This document shows, piece by piece, positions 35,107 to 44,047 of a DNA stretch of 64,000 nucleotides. The DNA lies in assembly GCA_963810775.1 (NCBI GenBank), contig CAWEOT010000015.1:1-64000 (forward strand), given 5' to 3'. The DNA is from DATBVX01 sp963810775. GTDB taxonomy: Bacteria; Pseudomonadota; Gammaproteobacteria; Steroidobacterales; Steroidobacteraceae. The notes under the pieces are model-generated. The model was not told the DNA's origin, searched no databases, and saw only the letters and a program-made list of their open reading frames with translations. The translations under genes and the position numbers were made by a program. The stretch's first letter is position 1, and each line of letters starts with the position of its first letter.

Positions 35107-36708
35107 ATGTACGCGACGGAACTCAAGAGCGGCTGGCCCATCATCTACGTCCGCGGCTACGCGATGTCGCGCGCCGAGATCGATGATACGACCTCGGATC
35201 CGTTCTGCGGATTCAATATCGGCTCGACGGTTTACCGGGCGACCCCCGACCCGAAGACGCCGGCGCGGAAGTTCATCTTCGAGTCGCCGCTGGTGCGACT
35301 GCAGTCGGACTTCGAATACTCCGACATCTACCGCGATGGCGTCGACCTCAACGACTCGGACTGGACCGGCACGATCCCGGTGCGCTCCATCGTCATCTAT
35401 CGCTACTACGAGCCCGCGAGCACGCTGTTCGGCGGCGAGGGCAAGACACCCGAGATCGAGGCGTTCGCCAGGGGTCTGAGCGATCTCATCCTCAAGGTCC
35501 GCGAGATGGTGTGTGCCGATCCCGAGAACAATGTGAAGGCGAAGGACTTTCGCTGTCACCTCGTCGCACACTCGATGGGCGGGCTCGTCTGCCGCGCCTT
35601 CCTGCAGAACGAGAACATCGGCACGGACGCAGCGCGGCAATGCATCGACAAGTACTTCACGTACGCGACGCCGCACAACGGTATCGACATGGGCGGCGTC
35701 AACGTGCCGGAATGGCTCGGCTCGAACGACATCAACAACTTCAACCGCGATCGCATGGCCGAGTACCTGAACCTCAAGCCCCTCTACAAGAAGACGAAGC
35801 GGGTCGACTGGATACCCGAGGAAAGCTTTCCGTCCGAGCGCGTCTTCTGCCTGGTCGGCACGAACCGCAGCGATTACGAAGTCGCGGCCGGATTGTCGCG
35901 CACTTTTGCCGGCAACGGCAGCGACGGCCTGGTGCGCATCGCGAACGCATCGGTGTGGGGTGTGAACGCGCGCGGCGTGTTCTCTGCGCCCTCGGCCACC
36001 GCCTATGTCTATCGTTCGCATTCGGGGCGATACGGCATCGTCAACAGCGAGGAGTCGTACCAGAACCTCGTGCGCTTCCTGTTCGGTGACGTGCGTGTCG
36101 ACATGTGGGTAGACGTGTCGCACGTGAGCGTGCCGCAGGAGCTCGAGGCCGCTGACGCGAAGGGCGAGCTGGACGCGTTGTACCAGTTCGAAGTCCTGGC
36201 TTCGCCGCGCGGCAAGCGCTGGTTCCTGACACGCCGCGTCACTGAGGAGGATTCGGTTGCCTGCAAGGATCATTCAGCGCTCCGCAAAGCGACGGCGAAG
36301 AATCCGGAGAAGATCTATCTATCGACGATGTTCCTCGCCAACCGTTACAAGGTGAAGGAAGGAGGCAAGACCCTCGCGTACAGCCTGACGCTGGGCGTGC
36401 GCGTGCCCGATTACGAACAGAACAAGAAGTTCTGGCCGGACCGGCACTATGAAGGCGAGTACCTGTTCCGGGACTCGATCGTGATCGAGATGAAGCCTCC
36501 GGTCGAGGCGGGTGGCGACTGGAAAGTGAGCTACAACTGGCAGAAGGGTAACGTGGGCCAGGCCGAGAAGCCGGTGTCGGCGAAGGAGCTGAAGGGCGGC
36601 AAGGTGGAGATCGCCATACCTTTTGCCACCGGCGATGAGACGCCACCGCGCTCCCCGGGCATCGCCGGCCAGCTGCGCTTCGTCATCTCGCTTTGGAACG
36701 AATGGTGA
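35107..36708 (+). CDS. Lipase-like alpha/beta hydrolase
   Basis: 533 residues. The hydrolase core starts near the N-terminus (WPIIYVRGYAMS). The nucleophile elbow AHSMGGLVCR (GxSxG type, Ser near residue 158) is followed by a lipase-like segment (YFTYATPHNGIDMGG) and a late Asp/His region (GNGSDGLVRIANAS; YRSHSGRYG). The C-terminal ~200 residues form a beta-rich extra domain (KVSYNWQKGNVGQAEKPVSA). No signal peptide is seen, so export would need another route. GGGAGG precedes ATG 35107. Together with the peptidoglycan hydrolase that follows 51 bases later, it resembles an antibacterial effector pair; that is inference. Confidence 0.78.
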   Translation: MYATELKSGWPIIYVRGYAMSRAEIDDTTSDPFCGFNIGSTVYRATPDPKTPARKFIFESPLVRLQSDFEYSDIYRDGVDLNDSDWTGTIPVRSIVIYRYYEPASTLFGGEGKTPEIEAFARGLSDLILKVREMVCADPENNVKAKDFRCHLVAHSMGGLVCRAFLQNENIGTDAARQCIDKYFTYATPHNGIDMGGVNVPEWLGSNDINNFNRDRMAEYLNLKPLYKKTKRVDWIPEESFPSERVFCLVGTNRSDYEVAAGLSRTFAGNGSDGLVRIANASVWGVNARGVFSAPSATAYVYRSHSGRYGIVNSEESYQNLVRFLFGDVRVDMWVDVSHVSVPQELEAADAKGELDALYQFEVLASPRGKRWFLTRRVTEEDSVACKDHSALRKATAKNPEKIYLSTMFLANRYKVKEGGKTLAYSLTLGVRVPDYEQNKKFWPDRHYEGEYLFRDSIVIEMKPPVEAGGDWKVSYNWQKGNVGQAEKPVSAKELKGGKVEIAIPFATGDETPPRSPGIAGQLRFVISLWNEW

Positions 36709-36759
36709 TTCGCGCGTCGCTCACTTGAATTCGCGAGGTTGCAACTCCTCGGCTCACAC

Positions 36760-37461
36760 ATGGTCGATCGCGACGACATACGTTGGTTCAAAGAGACCTT
36801 TCACGGTCAGATCGATGCTGCAATCGCGGATACGCCGTTCAGCCTCGACCTGCTGGCTGCGCTGGCAGCGCAGGAGACCGGCCACATCTGGGGTGCGCTG
36901 CGCGACAAGCTCGGTCTCGCTGAGCTGCTGGAGATCTGCGTCGGCGACACGCTGGATGTCGACAAGGGGCGCGTGGCATTCCCGAAGACGAGGGCCGATC
37001 TCGTCGCTGCGCCGCGCGGCGAGGAGATGTTCGCCATTGCCCACGAGGCACTCGTGGGCATGGCGGCACACGTGAGCGCATTCGCGGGAGTCGCGAAGCG
37101 ACCCAGCAAGTTCTGCCATGGATACGGCATCTTCCAGTACGACCTGCAGTTCTTCGCGACTGACCCGAAATACTTCCTGGAGCGACGCTGGCGCAGCTTC
37201 GATGCCTCGCTCGGCAAGTGCCTCGACGAGCTGCGTGCCGCGATGCGGCGCGTGGGCATCGCCGGCCAGCCGACGCTGAGCGACATCGAGAGGGTCCACG
37301 TCGCGATCGCTTATAACGCTGGCTCGTTCAAGCCGGCGAAAGGCCTCAAGCAGGGCTTCTTCGACGGGGAGCAGTTCTATGGTGAGCGGATCCTCGATCT
37401 GCTGCGGTTGTCACAGACGGTCGCGAGTCCATCGGTGCCGGCGCCGATCGCTGCCGCCTGA
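36760..37461 (+). CDS. Lysozyme-like peptidoglycan hydrolase domain (frameshifted N-part)
   Basis: 233 residues. The core has ALAAQETGHIWGALRDKLG near residue 30 (Glu in AAQETG as the likely catalytic acid), then SKFCHGYGIFQYDLQFFATD near 115 and HVAIAYNAGSFKPAKGLKQG near 185. This is the pattern of goose-type/SLT transglycosylase domains (YGIFQYD, AYNAG). No signal peptide. The frame stops at 37461 right where the following frame continues with a Pro/Ala linker, so this and 37379-38467 are probably one bifunctional enzyme of about 570 residues split by a one-base shift near 37455. ATG 36760 is preferred to TTG 36739. Confidence 0.72.
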   Translation: MVDRDDIRWFKETFHGQIDAAIADTPFSLDLLAALAAQETGHIWGALRDKLGLAELLEICVGDTLDVDKGRVAFPKTRADLVAAPRGEEMFAIAHEALVGMAAHVSAFAGVAKRPSKFCHGYGIFQYDLQFFATDPKYFLERRWRSFDASLGKCLDELRAAMRRVGIAGQPTLSDIERVHVAIAYNAGSFKPAKGLKQGFFDGEQFYGERILDLLRLSQTVASPSVPAPIAAA

Positions 37462-38467
37462 ACCAGGTGAGGCGGCGCTGCCGTTGCCAGCGCCCGTAGC
37501 GGCAAGCGGTCGGACATTCGAAGTCAACGTCGATACGGCGCCGCTGCGTTTGCGCAGCGAGCCGCGCATCGATGCGACGAAGCCGTCGTCGAACGTCATC
37601 GCACATCTGCCGGACGGGCATCGCGTGCGACTGATCGCCGGGAAGCGCGGCGCCAGGTTCTTTGAAGTCGAGACCAGCTTGAACGGTGCGCACCTGCAGG
37701 GGTTTGCGGCCTCGAAATTCCTGGTGCGCATCGATGACGATGCGGAAATTCCGGTCGTGGTACCCGACTCGACGCCGCCAACGAGCGGTGTCGTCGCGGT
37801 GTTGGCACCACGCAAGGCCGGCAGCGTTACGCGCCGTACTGCACCGGCCAGTGCACTGTCGCTGAACGAAGCGGACCAGCCCGGCCGCAGTGGAACGACG
37901 CCGGAGCAGCTGCGAAGCGAGCTGCGCTCAATCATCGACTACCTCGCGGTCGACAAGACGTCACACGTGCGCTATCAGCCGCATAGCGGCGTCACGTTCT
38001 GCAACATCTACGCCCACGACTACTGCCATCTCGCCGGAGCGTATCTGCCACGAGTGTGGTGGACCCCGGACGCGGTCGAGCGGCTGGCGCAGGGCGAAGT
38101 CGTCGAGCCGCACCTGGGCAGCACGATCGACGAACAACGGGCGAACGATCTGTTCCGATGGCTGCGCGCCTTCGGGCCCAGGTTCGGATGGCGCCAGACC
38201 AGCACGCTGACGAAGCTGCAGACCGAAGCGAATCTCGGCGCGGTCGCACTCATCGTCGCGCGCCGGAAGATCGACGGGAAGTCCGGTCACATCGTGATGG
38301 TGGTGCCCGAGGGCGAGGAGGGCAGCGCGAAGCGCGATGGAACCGGTGAAGTCACCGCGTCGCTGCAGAGCCAGGCAGGCGTGCGCAACTTCCAGTACGG
38401 TACGGGCACGCCGAACTGGTGGAAGCGCGAGCAGTTCGCGGACAGCGCGTTCTGGATCCACGCCTGA
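37379..38467 (+). CDS. SH3b-peptidase part of the split peptidoglycan hydrolase
   Basis: The true coding signal begins near 37455 (PPEPGEAALPLPAPVAASG linker); the text before it is out-of-frame lysozyme sequence. A bacterial SH3-like domain follows (FEVNVDTAPLRLRSEPRI to HLQGFAASKFLVRID). The last ~170 residues look like an NlpC/P60 or CHAP-type papain fold, with Cys in GVTFCNIYAHDYCHL and His in KSGHIVMVVPEGEE. It would cut cell-wall peptides, while the upstream part cuts glycan. It ends at 38467; a 210-base gap without a gene follows before the cyclic-nucleotide-binding remnant. Confidence 0.68.
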   Translation: MVSGSSICCGCHRRSRVHRCRRRSLPPEPGEAALPLPAPVAASGRTFEVNVDTAPLRLRSEPRIDATKPSSNVIAHLPDGHRVRLIAGKRGARFFEVETSLNGAHLQGFAASKFLVRIDDDAEIPVVVPDSTPPTSGVVAVLAPRKAGSVTRRTAPASALSLNEADQPGRSGTTPEQLRSELRSIIDYLAVDKTSHVRYQPHSGVTFCNIYAHDYCHLAGAYLPRVWWTPDAVERLAQGEVVEPHLGSTIDEQRANDLFRWLRAFGPRFGWRQTSTLTKLQTEANLGAVALIVARRKIDGKSGHIVMVVPEGEEGSAKRDGTGEVTASLQSQAGVRNFQYGTGTPNWWKREQFADSAFWIHA

Positions 38468-38680
38468 GCGGCGCTGGTGCGTGCGTGCGTGGGAGCGGCT
38501 GTTCAAGATCATTTTTAAGGCGAACATGGCAACTGAAGCGGCTGATCAAGGCTGTCTCGTGACAGCTAGCGATTCATCGATCAGCAGGACCGACAACTGC
38601 TACATCCGGCGCGGCGTGTTGATGTTCGAGGTGAACGGGAACAGCGACCTGGCCGCCGGAGATAACGCAGGGGGCGGGCG

Positions 38681-40031
38681 ATGAAGAAGACCTTTCCGTG
38701 GAAGGAGTTCCTCCGGACACATCCCATCTTCGGCACCCTCCGGGACGACAAGCGGATCGATGCGCTCCTGCAGGACGACGTCTCGTCGGAGCGGCTCTGT
38801 GCCAAAGATGAGGTCATCGTGCGCCAGGACGAGGTCGGCGACTCCGTCTTCTTGATCGGCGCCGGCACGGCCGAGGCCACGCTGGGTCTGAGCGAGGGCC
38901 GCCAATCTCGCTCTCGGTGATGCGAAAGGGGGACCTGTTCGGCGAGATGGCGCTGCTGGACCACGAGAAGCGCTCGGCAACAGTCGTGGCCAAGGAGCCC
39001 TGCACGATCCTGGAAATCCGCGGCCGGGAGTTCGCGCAGCTCATGATCGAGTACCCGGAGATCGAGTCTCGTCTCCTGGTGACGATAAGTCGGCGGCTCA
39101 GGAACACGGGCGAGCAGATCCTCGGTCTGCACCTCACGAACGTCGACGAGAAGCTCAGGCTCTTCAACCTCAAGCTCGACACCGAGCAAAGGCTCGTTGA
39201 GACGTCGCTCCGGGCCGCCCAAGCGATGTTCGACCAGACTAAGCTGCGGGCCGACGAGGTCATCAGCAGCGCCGAGCGGAGCAGGGACCGGCTCAACAAG
39301 GTCGTCGCGGCTCGTCTCGGCCTTCGCGACGCTGGCCCTCCTGATTCTCGGTGCGTTCGGATACAAGCAGGTCTGGGACGTGAACCAGACCGCGGCGAGA
39401 TACGCAGAAGGCGGAGGACTGAGAAGACCAAGGATCAGGCGGAAGAATGACGCGAGCACCAGAAAATGGCGCTGATCGACGAGTTCGCAAGGCCATTGAG
39501 CAAGGATCACGAAGTGAACGATCGGAAGACCGCCTGAACCAGGTCAAGGGCCCGTTCGTCGACATCGTTCGAGGACGCTTCAGTGGACAACGTGAGAAAG
39601 GCAGGATGGCCGACGCCAAGCGCGACTATGAGACGCTCATCTCGCTCGGTGGGAAGGACGAACTGGAGACGCGGTGGATACGCTGGCTGGCGAAAAGCCT
39701 ACTGGGTGACAAGCCCCCGGAGTGACGAGTTCATCACTCTCGCCCTGCTGGATGATCTTGTACGAACTCGAGGACCTCGCCGGGGACTCCAAGCAGGCGA
39801 CGGACGAGTCGACGCGCGGTGAAGGTCTACTGCCTGCGGATCGGCTACTCGATCCTGATCGACCAGGACAGGTCCGCCCGGGAACCTCTCTACGCCAGGC
39901 TCACCGATTACCTCAAGGCGCACCCGACCGCGAAGCTGCAGACGAGCATGATCTCGGACGAGGTTTTGCGCCAGCACCCGGACAAGGCCGCGGAGCTCAA
40001 AGTCCTGAGAGATCTAACGACGCGGCCGTAA
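38681..40031 (+). pseudogene. Cyclic-nucleotide-binding membrane protein, multiply frameshifted
   Basis: Readable protein fragments follow one another in changing frames. First a cyclic-nucleotide-binding domain start (FGTLRDDKRIDALLQDDVSS, DEVIVRQDEVGDSVFLIG), then its core (KGDLFGEMALLDHEKRSATV), a helical linker (EEKLRLF-like coils), and a membrane segment (FATLALLILGAFGYKQVW near 39330). A TPR-like helical piece comes next (ADAKRDYETLISLGGKDELE) and a C-terminal piece (LYARLTDYLKAHPTAKLQTS). Shifts occur near 38906, 39305, 39430-39520, 39720 and 39800, with in-frame stops. Either the gene has decayed or this stretch has many sequencing indels. The start ATG 38681 has a GGGGGCGGG leader. 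Confidence 0.65.
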
Positions 40032-40050
40032 GCGACCGTCGACCGCTAGG

Positions 40051-40299
40051 TGCAGCCTTCGTCCCACCAGACGAGGCCGGGGCCTCGAAGATGTTGTCAT
40101 CTTATCCTTCTGCTGGTTCTCGGTCTCTGCAGGCGGCGAAGTTCAGATCGAGACGCTTCACCCAAGGCGCGGACGCCGCCGGTCGCGTCTTGCAGCATCC
40201 CGACTGCGCTTGCAGAGGCGGGCTGTACGGCGGCGTCAGGGAGAACAGCGCCGCAACCACGAGCGTCACTACGACCTGCATGATCTTTCGCATCCGCAT
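40051..40299 (-). pseudogene. Small secreted protein, frameshifted
   Basis: ATG 40299 with GGAGACGACG before it opens a signal peptide (MQVVVTLVVAALFSLTPPYS, cleavage near QAQ-SG) and a short Cys-containing mature part (SGCCKTRPAASAPWVKRLDL, then NFAACRDREPAEG). The frame closes at 40102, but a neighbouring frame continues with tail-like text (RGPGLVWWDEGCT) to about 40051. The gene was probably about 80 residues long. It is convergent with the cNMP-binding remnant. Function unknown. Confidence 0.45.
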
Positions 40300-40314
40300 C
40301 GTCGTCTCCTAGTG

Positions 40315-40332
40315 CGCCGGGTTAAACCGGCG
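40315..40332. repeat. Palindromic hairpin upstream of cytochrome cluster
   Basis: CGCCGG (40315-40320) and CCGGCG (40327-40332) pair perfectly around GTTAAA. It lies between the divergent small secreted gene and the first cytochrome gene, so it could be an operator site or a short terminator stem. No T run follows. Confidence 0.35.
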
Positions 40333-40542
40333 ACGTGTAGTAAAGGAAAGAGTAACACGGAGAAGGCTTAGCCAGCGCGGCCCCGAGTCGATGCGGTGCC
40401 AATCTACACGTCTCAGGGCGGTTTGATCAGGTGGGTTCCCCATTCGCCTTCATAGGATTATTCTTCGGCTGACGACGCGGGATCACGAACCATGGACTGG
40501 CCACAGCGATTCTTGTGCTGTGACCCTAGGGGAGAGAGCGTC

Positions 40543-43053
40543 ATGCACCGAACCGTTTTCTTCGTTGCGGTGCCGATTTTAGCGACTCTCGCTGCAGCGT
40601 TGCTGTTAGAACTCCGACAGCCACCTGGCCACCTTGCTGTGGCTAACGCCGCAGCTCAACCAGCACCACAGACCGAACCACCGCTCGCGGCGAAATCCGT
40701 GCGCGACAATCCCGGTTTCTACGCAGGCGAGGCGGGTCTCAATCCTTCTGAGCGTGCCGGACGTGAGATCTGGTACAAAGCCACCGCAGGCAACGACCGA
40801 TTCCACACCTACACGTTTCAGCAACGTATCGGCGTGCTGATCGATTGGTACCGCGTGCTCAATAGCGCGGAACGCGCTGACCGGTTCCGCGCCTGGGGCA
40901 TCATCAATGACCCGGGCTGCTGCGTTCCCGGCACGAAGGACTGCCCGGCGCAAAGCCCGGAGGAGACGTTCGGTCTTGACTGGTGCCCCGGTGATGAGGC
41001 GCTGCTCAAGTTCGTCGGTCGCGAGGGCTATCGCGATCCCGCGTGCGATTTCGAAGACGCGCCCGTCGACCGAAACGATCCGCACTTCAAGTCAATAGAT
41101 CAACGCCAGTCTGCCTGCGACCTGGCGTTCGGCACCTCCACCGGTGCGCTCGGCATTCGCAAGTTTCCGAATCCGCGCTTCGACCGCGAGCGCTGGCTGG
41201 CAGTCAACGGCAGCCTCGGCAATTGGGATGGCTTCCGGAAGAAGCTTTCTACCAATCCGAAGAACAGTGACTTCGGCGTCAGCCGCCTCGCCGACGGCTC
41301 GATCGAGCCGCCGTTTCTCATCGGGATCTCGTGCGGCTCGTGTCATATCGCCTTTGATCCACTCAATCCGCCGAAGAATCCCGCGTATCCCGAGTGGCCG
41401 AATATTAAGGGCGCCATCGGTAATCAGTTCACGCGCATTTCGGAAGTTCTCGCCTCGGGCATGCCCGAGGCCAGTCTGGAATTCCAGGTATTCGCCCACG
41501 CTCGACCGGGCACTACGGATACCTCAGCCGTGCCCACCGATCAGGTCAACAACCCCGGCACCATCAACGCGATCATCAACACCAACCAGCGGCCGACCTT
41601 CTCCAACGAGGTCGTCAACAAGTGGCGTAAGGTCACGGCCTGCGGGAAAGACCAGCCCGAATCGAGCTGCTGGTGTGAGCCGCAGCGCGAAGGCAAGTGC
41701 TGGCAACGCAGTAATCTGACCGAGGCCACGATCCACCACATTCTAAAGGGCGGCGAGGATTCCATCGGCGCGCTCGAGGCGATACAGCGCGTGTACTTCA
41801 ACATCGGATCCTGCGCTGAAGCGTGTTGGGTCAACCACCTGACGGATCTGCGTCAGCTTGATCCGAAGCAGCGCAACTTCGGCCAGACGCCATTCAACAT
41901 TGGTCAGTGCCGGCGTGACTGCCCGAACTTCCGTGCGATCGAGGATCGCCTGCCCAACATCTTCGACTTCCTGCGCTCGGCGGAATCCAACGCCACTGAT
42001 CTGCAAATCGCGCGTGAAAACGAAGCGAGGAAGAAGAACACGAAGGTGTCGTATGGCTATGAGGATCTTGTCGATGATCTCGACCGGGAGTTCGGTAAGG
42101 GTGCAGTCGCTCGTGGGCGAGAAGTGTTTGCGGCCAACTGCGCGCGCTGCCACTCGAGCGTGCCGGAGAGTCGCGGTGGCTCGTTCCAGAATCGCGACTT
42201 TCGCGCCGTCGACGATCGCACCCAGCTGCGTGCCGATTGGTTGGGCAATGACCAGTCGACGTTCGTGACTGAAGTCGGGACGTATCGGTGCCGCGCGCTG
42301 CACTCCAATCACATGAAGGGGCATGTTTGGCAGGAGTACGGCTCGGAGACCCTGCGCGCGCGGCCGCCGGATCCGAACGTGCAGGAGGCGTCTGACGGGG
42401 GACGCGGCTACTACCGCAATATCTCGTTACTGAGTCTGTGGGCTCATGCGCCATTCATGCACAACAACGCGCTCGGACCCGAGCTCTGCGGGAAACCGGC
42501 GAATCCGGCAAACGAGTTCTACCGCTCTCCCTACGTGGCCTCCGACAAGCAACCCCTGCCGGAAGGCAAGGCTCCAGCCTGTTGGGCGTACGATCCGAGC
42601 GTCGAAGGGCGGTTCAAGCTCTACAAGGCGTCAATGCAGGACCTGCTCAATCCCGCGAAGCGCGTGCCGAAGATCTCACGGTTCAACGTGGATGTTCCGC
42701 TCGTATTTGGCCCGCGGCTGTGGGACGGGGCAGAAGAACGGCAGGTCCTCGGGTTCACCCTCACCGTCCCCGCGGGCACGAGCTCCGGAGCCCTTGGCAA
42801 TTTCCAGCACAAGACATTCGTGAACGATCTGGTCGTGACAAAGCTCAGACCGGATGAGGTCGAAAGCAAGCTTGTTGGGCAGCTGGGCGAATCCGAGGGC
42901 AAGCAAACTGCGGCGGAGCTCAGCGAAATCCTCACCGAGGTGATTCGCGATCCGACCCAAATGATCGAGTCCATCCACAAGCGGCCGCATCTGCTTAAAG
43001 GTCTACAGCTCCTGTACCGCCGATATCGAAAACGACGGGCATCGCTTCGGTGA
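40543..43053 (+). CDS. Large di-haem c-type cytochrome (RoxA/peroxidase-like), frameshifted end
   Basis: An N-terminal signal/anchor segment (FFVAVPILATLAAALLLEL) leads into a periplasmic protein of about 836 residues. It has two haem c sites, GISCGSCHIAF (near residue 265) and NCARCHSS (near 533). The family-like stretch LLSLWAHAPFMHNNALGP precedes a C-terminal domain. Many additional cysteines occur (GCCVPGTKDCPAQSP, SSCWCEP), suggesting disulfides. It resembles large di-haem cytochrome c peroxidase/RoxA-type proteins; the substrate is unknown. The start is ATG 40543 behind GGGGAGAGAGC. The end is shifted near 43016: the other frame continues DIENDGHRFGDGLAASDKNA to a stop at 43108, just nine bases before the next gene. 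Confidence 0.75.
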   Translation: MHRTVFFVAVPILATLAAALLLELRQPPGHLAVANAAAQPAPQTEPPLAAKSVRDNPGFYAGEAGLNPSERAGREIWYKATAGNDRFHTYTFQQRIGVLIDWYRVLNSAERADRFRAWGIINDPGCCVPGTKDCPAQSPEETFGLDWCPGDEALLKFVGREGYRDPACDFEDAPVDRNDPHFKSIDQRQSACDLAFGTSTGALGIRKFPNPRFDRERWLAVNGSLGNWDGFRKKLSTNPKNSDFGVSRLADGSIEPPFLIGISCGSCHIAFDPLNPPKNPAYPEWPNIKGAIGNQFTRISEVLASGMPEASLEFQVFAHARPGTTDTSAVPTDQVNNPGTINAIINTNQRPTFSNEVVNKWRKVTACGKDQPESSCWCEPQREGKCWQRSNLTEATIHHILKGGEDSIGALEAIQRVYFNIGSCAEACWVNHLTDLRQLDPKQRNFGQTPFNIGQCRRDCPNFRAIEDRLPNIFDFLRSAESNATDLQIARENEARKKNTKVSYGYEDLVDDLDREFGKGAVARGREVFAANCARCHSSVPESRGGSFQNRDFRAVDDRTQLRADWLGNDQSTFVTEVGTYRCRALHSNHMKGHVWQEYGSETLRARPPDPNVQEASDGGRGYYRNISLLSLWAHAPFMHNNALGPELCGKPANPANEFYRSPYVASDKQPLPEGKAPACWAYDPSVEGRFKLYKASMQDLLNPAKRVPKISRFNVDVPLVFGPRLWDGAEERQVLGFTLTVPAGTSSGALGNFQHKTFVNDLVVTKLRPDEVESKLVGQLGESEGKQTAAELSEILTEVIRDPTQMIESIHKRPHLLKGLQLLYRRYRKRRASLR

Positions 43054-43117
43054 CGGGCTGGCAGCATCGGACAAGAATGCGCTGGTCGCCTTCCTCGCCA
43101 CGATGTGAGGACTCAAG

Positions 43118-43999
43118 ATGCGCAACAAGATAGTCCTTGTGCTGGTTGTGATCGGGCTGCTGCTCGGCGGTTACTTTGTCTTCAGGTGGTGGCAGAACCC
43201 GCCTCCGGACATCAAGTTTGCGAGCTATGGCCCGGACTACGGGGCGAAGCCGGATTTCGCGCTGGTCGAGCACGACCATCCCCTCACCATCGGAGAGGTT
43301 GAGAAGCTCACGCCGAAGAACATCGCAAATTACGACCAAGAGCAGGTCGACCAGATCTATGCCCGGCTCACGGCGGGTCCGATCCCCGACGGACCGTTCG
43401 ATGGCGGGCTGTTCTTTCCCAAGGGAACGAGCGGTGACCGTCGGCTGGCTGAAATCGTCGGCGGGCTTCCTGGACTTGCGGTGGATCTCAAGACCCACAA
43501 GCTCGAATTGATCGGCAAGACGCTGTGGAAAGGAAAGGTGTTTTATCGCGAGCAGCGTCTGCTGCGCAACCGAGTCGATGACCTCACGATCCTGAGGCCG
43601 ATCATTGACGGCAACCCTGCTGACATCGAGAAGATCGAGCTCAACGGCAAGGACCAGTGGTTGTTGTTTCCCGCACGGCTGTACTGCGGCCAGAGTCTTC
43701 TCGATTCTCGACGCGAGTCGATCATCATCGACTACGCGTTTACCGATGAGCTACCCGGCTACCGTGAACGACCCGACTTCCTTGCTGGGCGCCGCGGCTT
43801 CCAGGTTCGTGACGAAATCCGCATGGTTCGACCGGGTTTCTACCTGGGACGCGCGTACCTCGGGCGGATCTTTCTGTTGAATTTCACGCTGTACAACAAG
43901 GAGATCGCAGACCAGGGGCGGGCGGCATTTGCCGCAACCGGCCAGGCAAAAGAGGACTGTTGGCCGGGCACTCAACAGCGGCTGACCGCTGCTCGTTAG
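43118..43999 (+). CDS. Membrane-anchored protein of the cytochrome cluster
   Basis: 293 residues: an N-terminal membrane anchor (IVLVLVVIGLLLGGYFVF) followed by a periplasmic domain without a CxxCH motif. Notable segments are AEIVGGLPGLAVDLKTHKLE, LYCGQSLLDSRRESIIIDYA and PGFYLGRAYLGRIFLLNFTL. It has two lone cysteines. I do not recognise the family. It sits between cytochrome genes (starts nine bases after the corrected end of the first, 48 bases before the lipoprotein gene), so it may help assemble or interact with the redox proteins. Confidence 0.68.
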   Translation: MRNKIVLVLVVIGLLLGGYFVFRWWQNPPPDIKFASYGPDYGAKPDFALVEHDHPLTIGEVEKLTPKNIANYDQEQVDQIYARLTAGPIPDGPFDGGLFFPKGTSGDRRLAEIVGGLPGLAVDLKTHKLELIGKTLWKGKVFYREQRLLRNRVDDLTILRPIIDGNPADIEKIELNGKDQWLLFPARLYCGQSLLDSRRESIIIDYAFTDELPGYRERPDFLAGRRGFQVRDEIRMVRPGFYLGRAYLGRIFLLNFTLYNKEIADQGRAAFAATGQAKEDCWPGTQQRLTAAR

Positions 44000-44047
44000 T
44001 CCTCGAGCAAGAGAGTCGATCAGATCACCGTCCAACGCCCAGGGACT

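Noticed and set aside
35068..36273. Minus-strand frame of about 400 codons opposite the lipase-like gene
   Set aside because: The plus strand has the ribosome site and AHSMGG nucleophile elbow. The minus frame has only low-complexity text.
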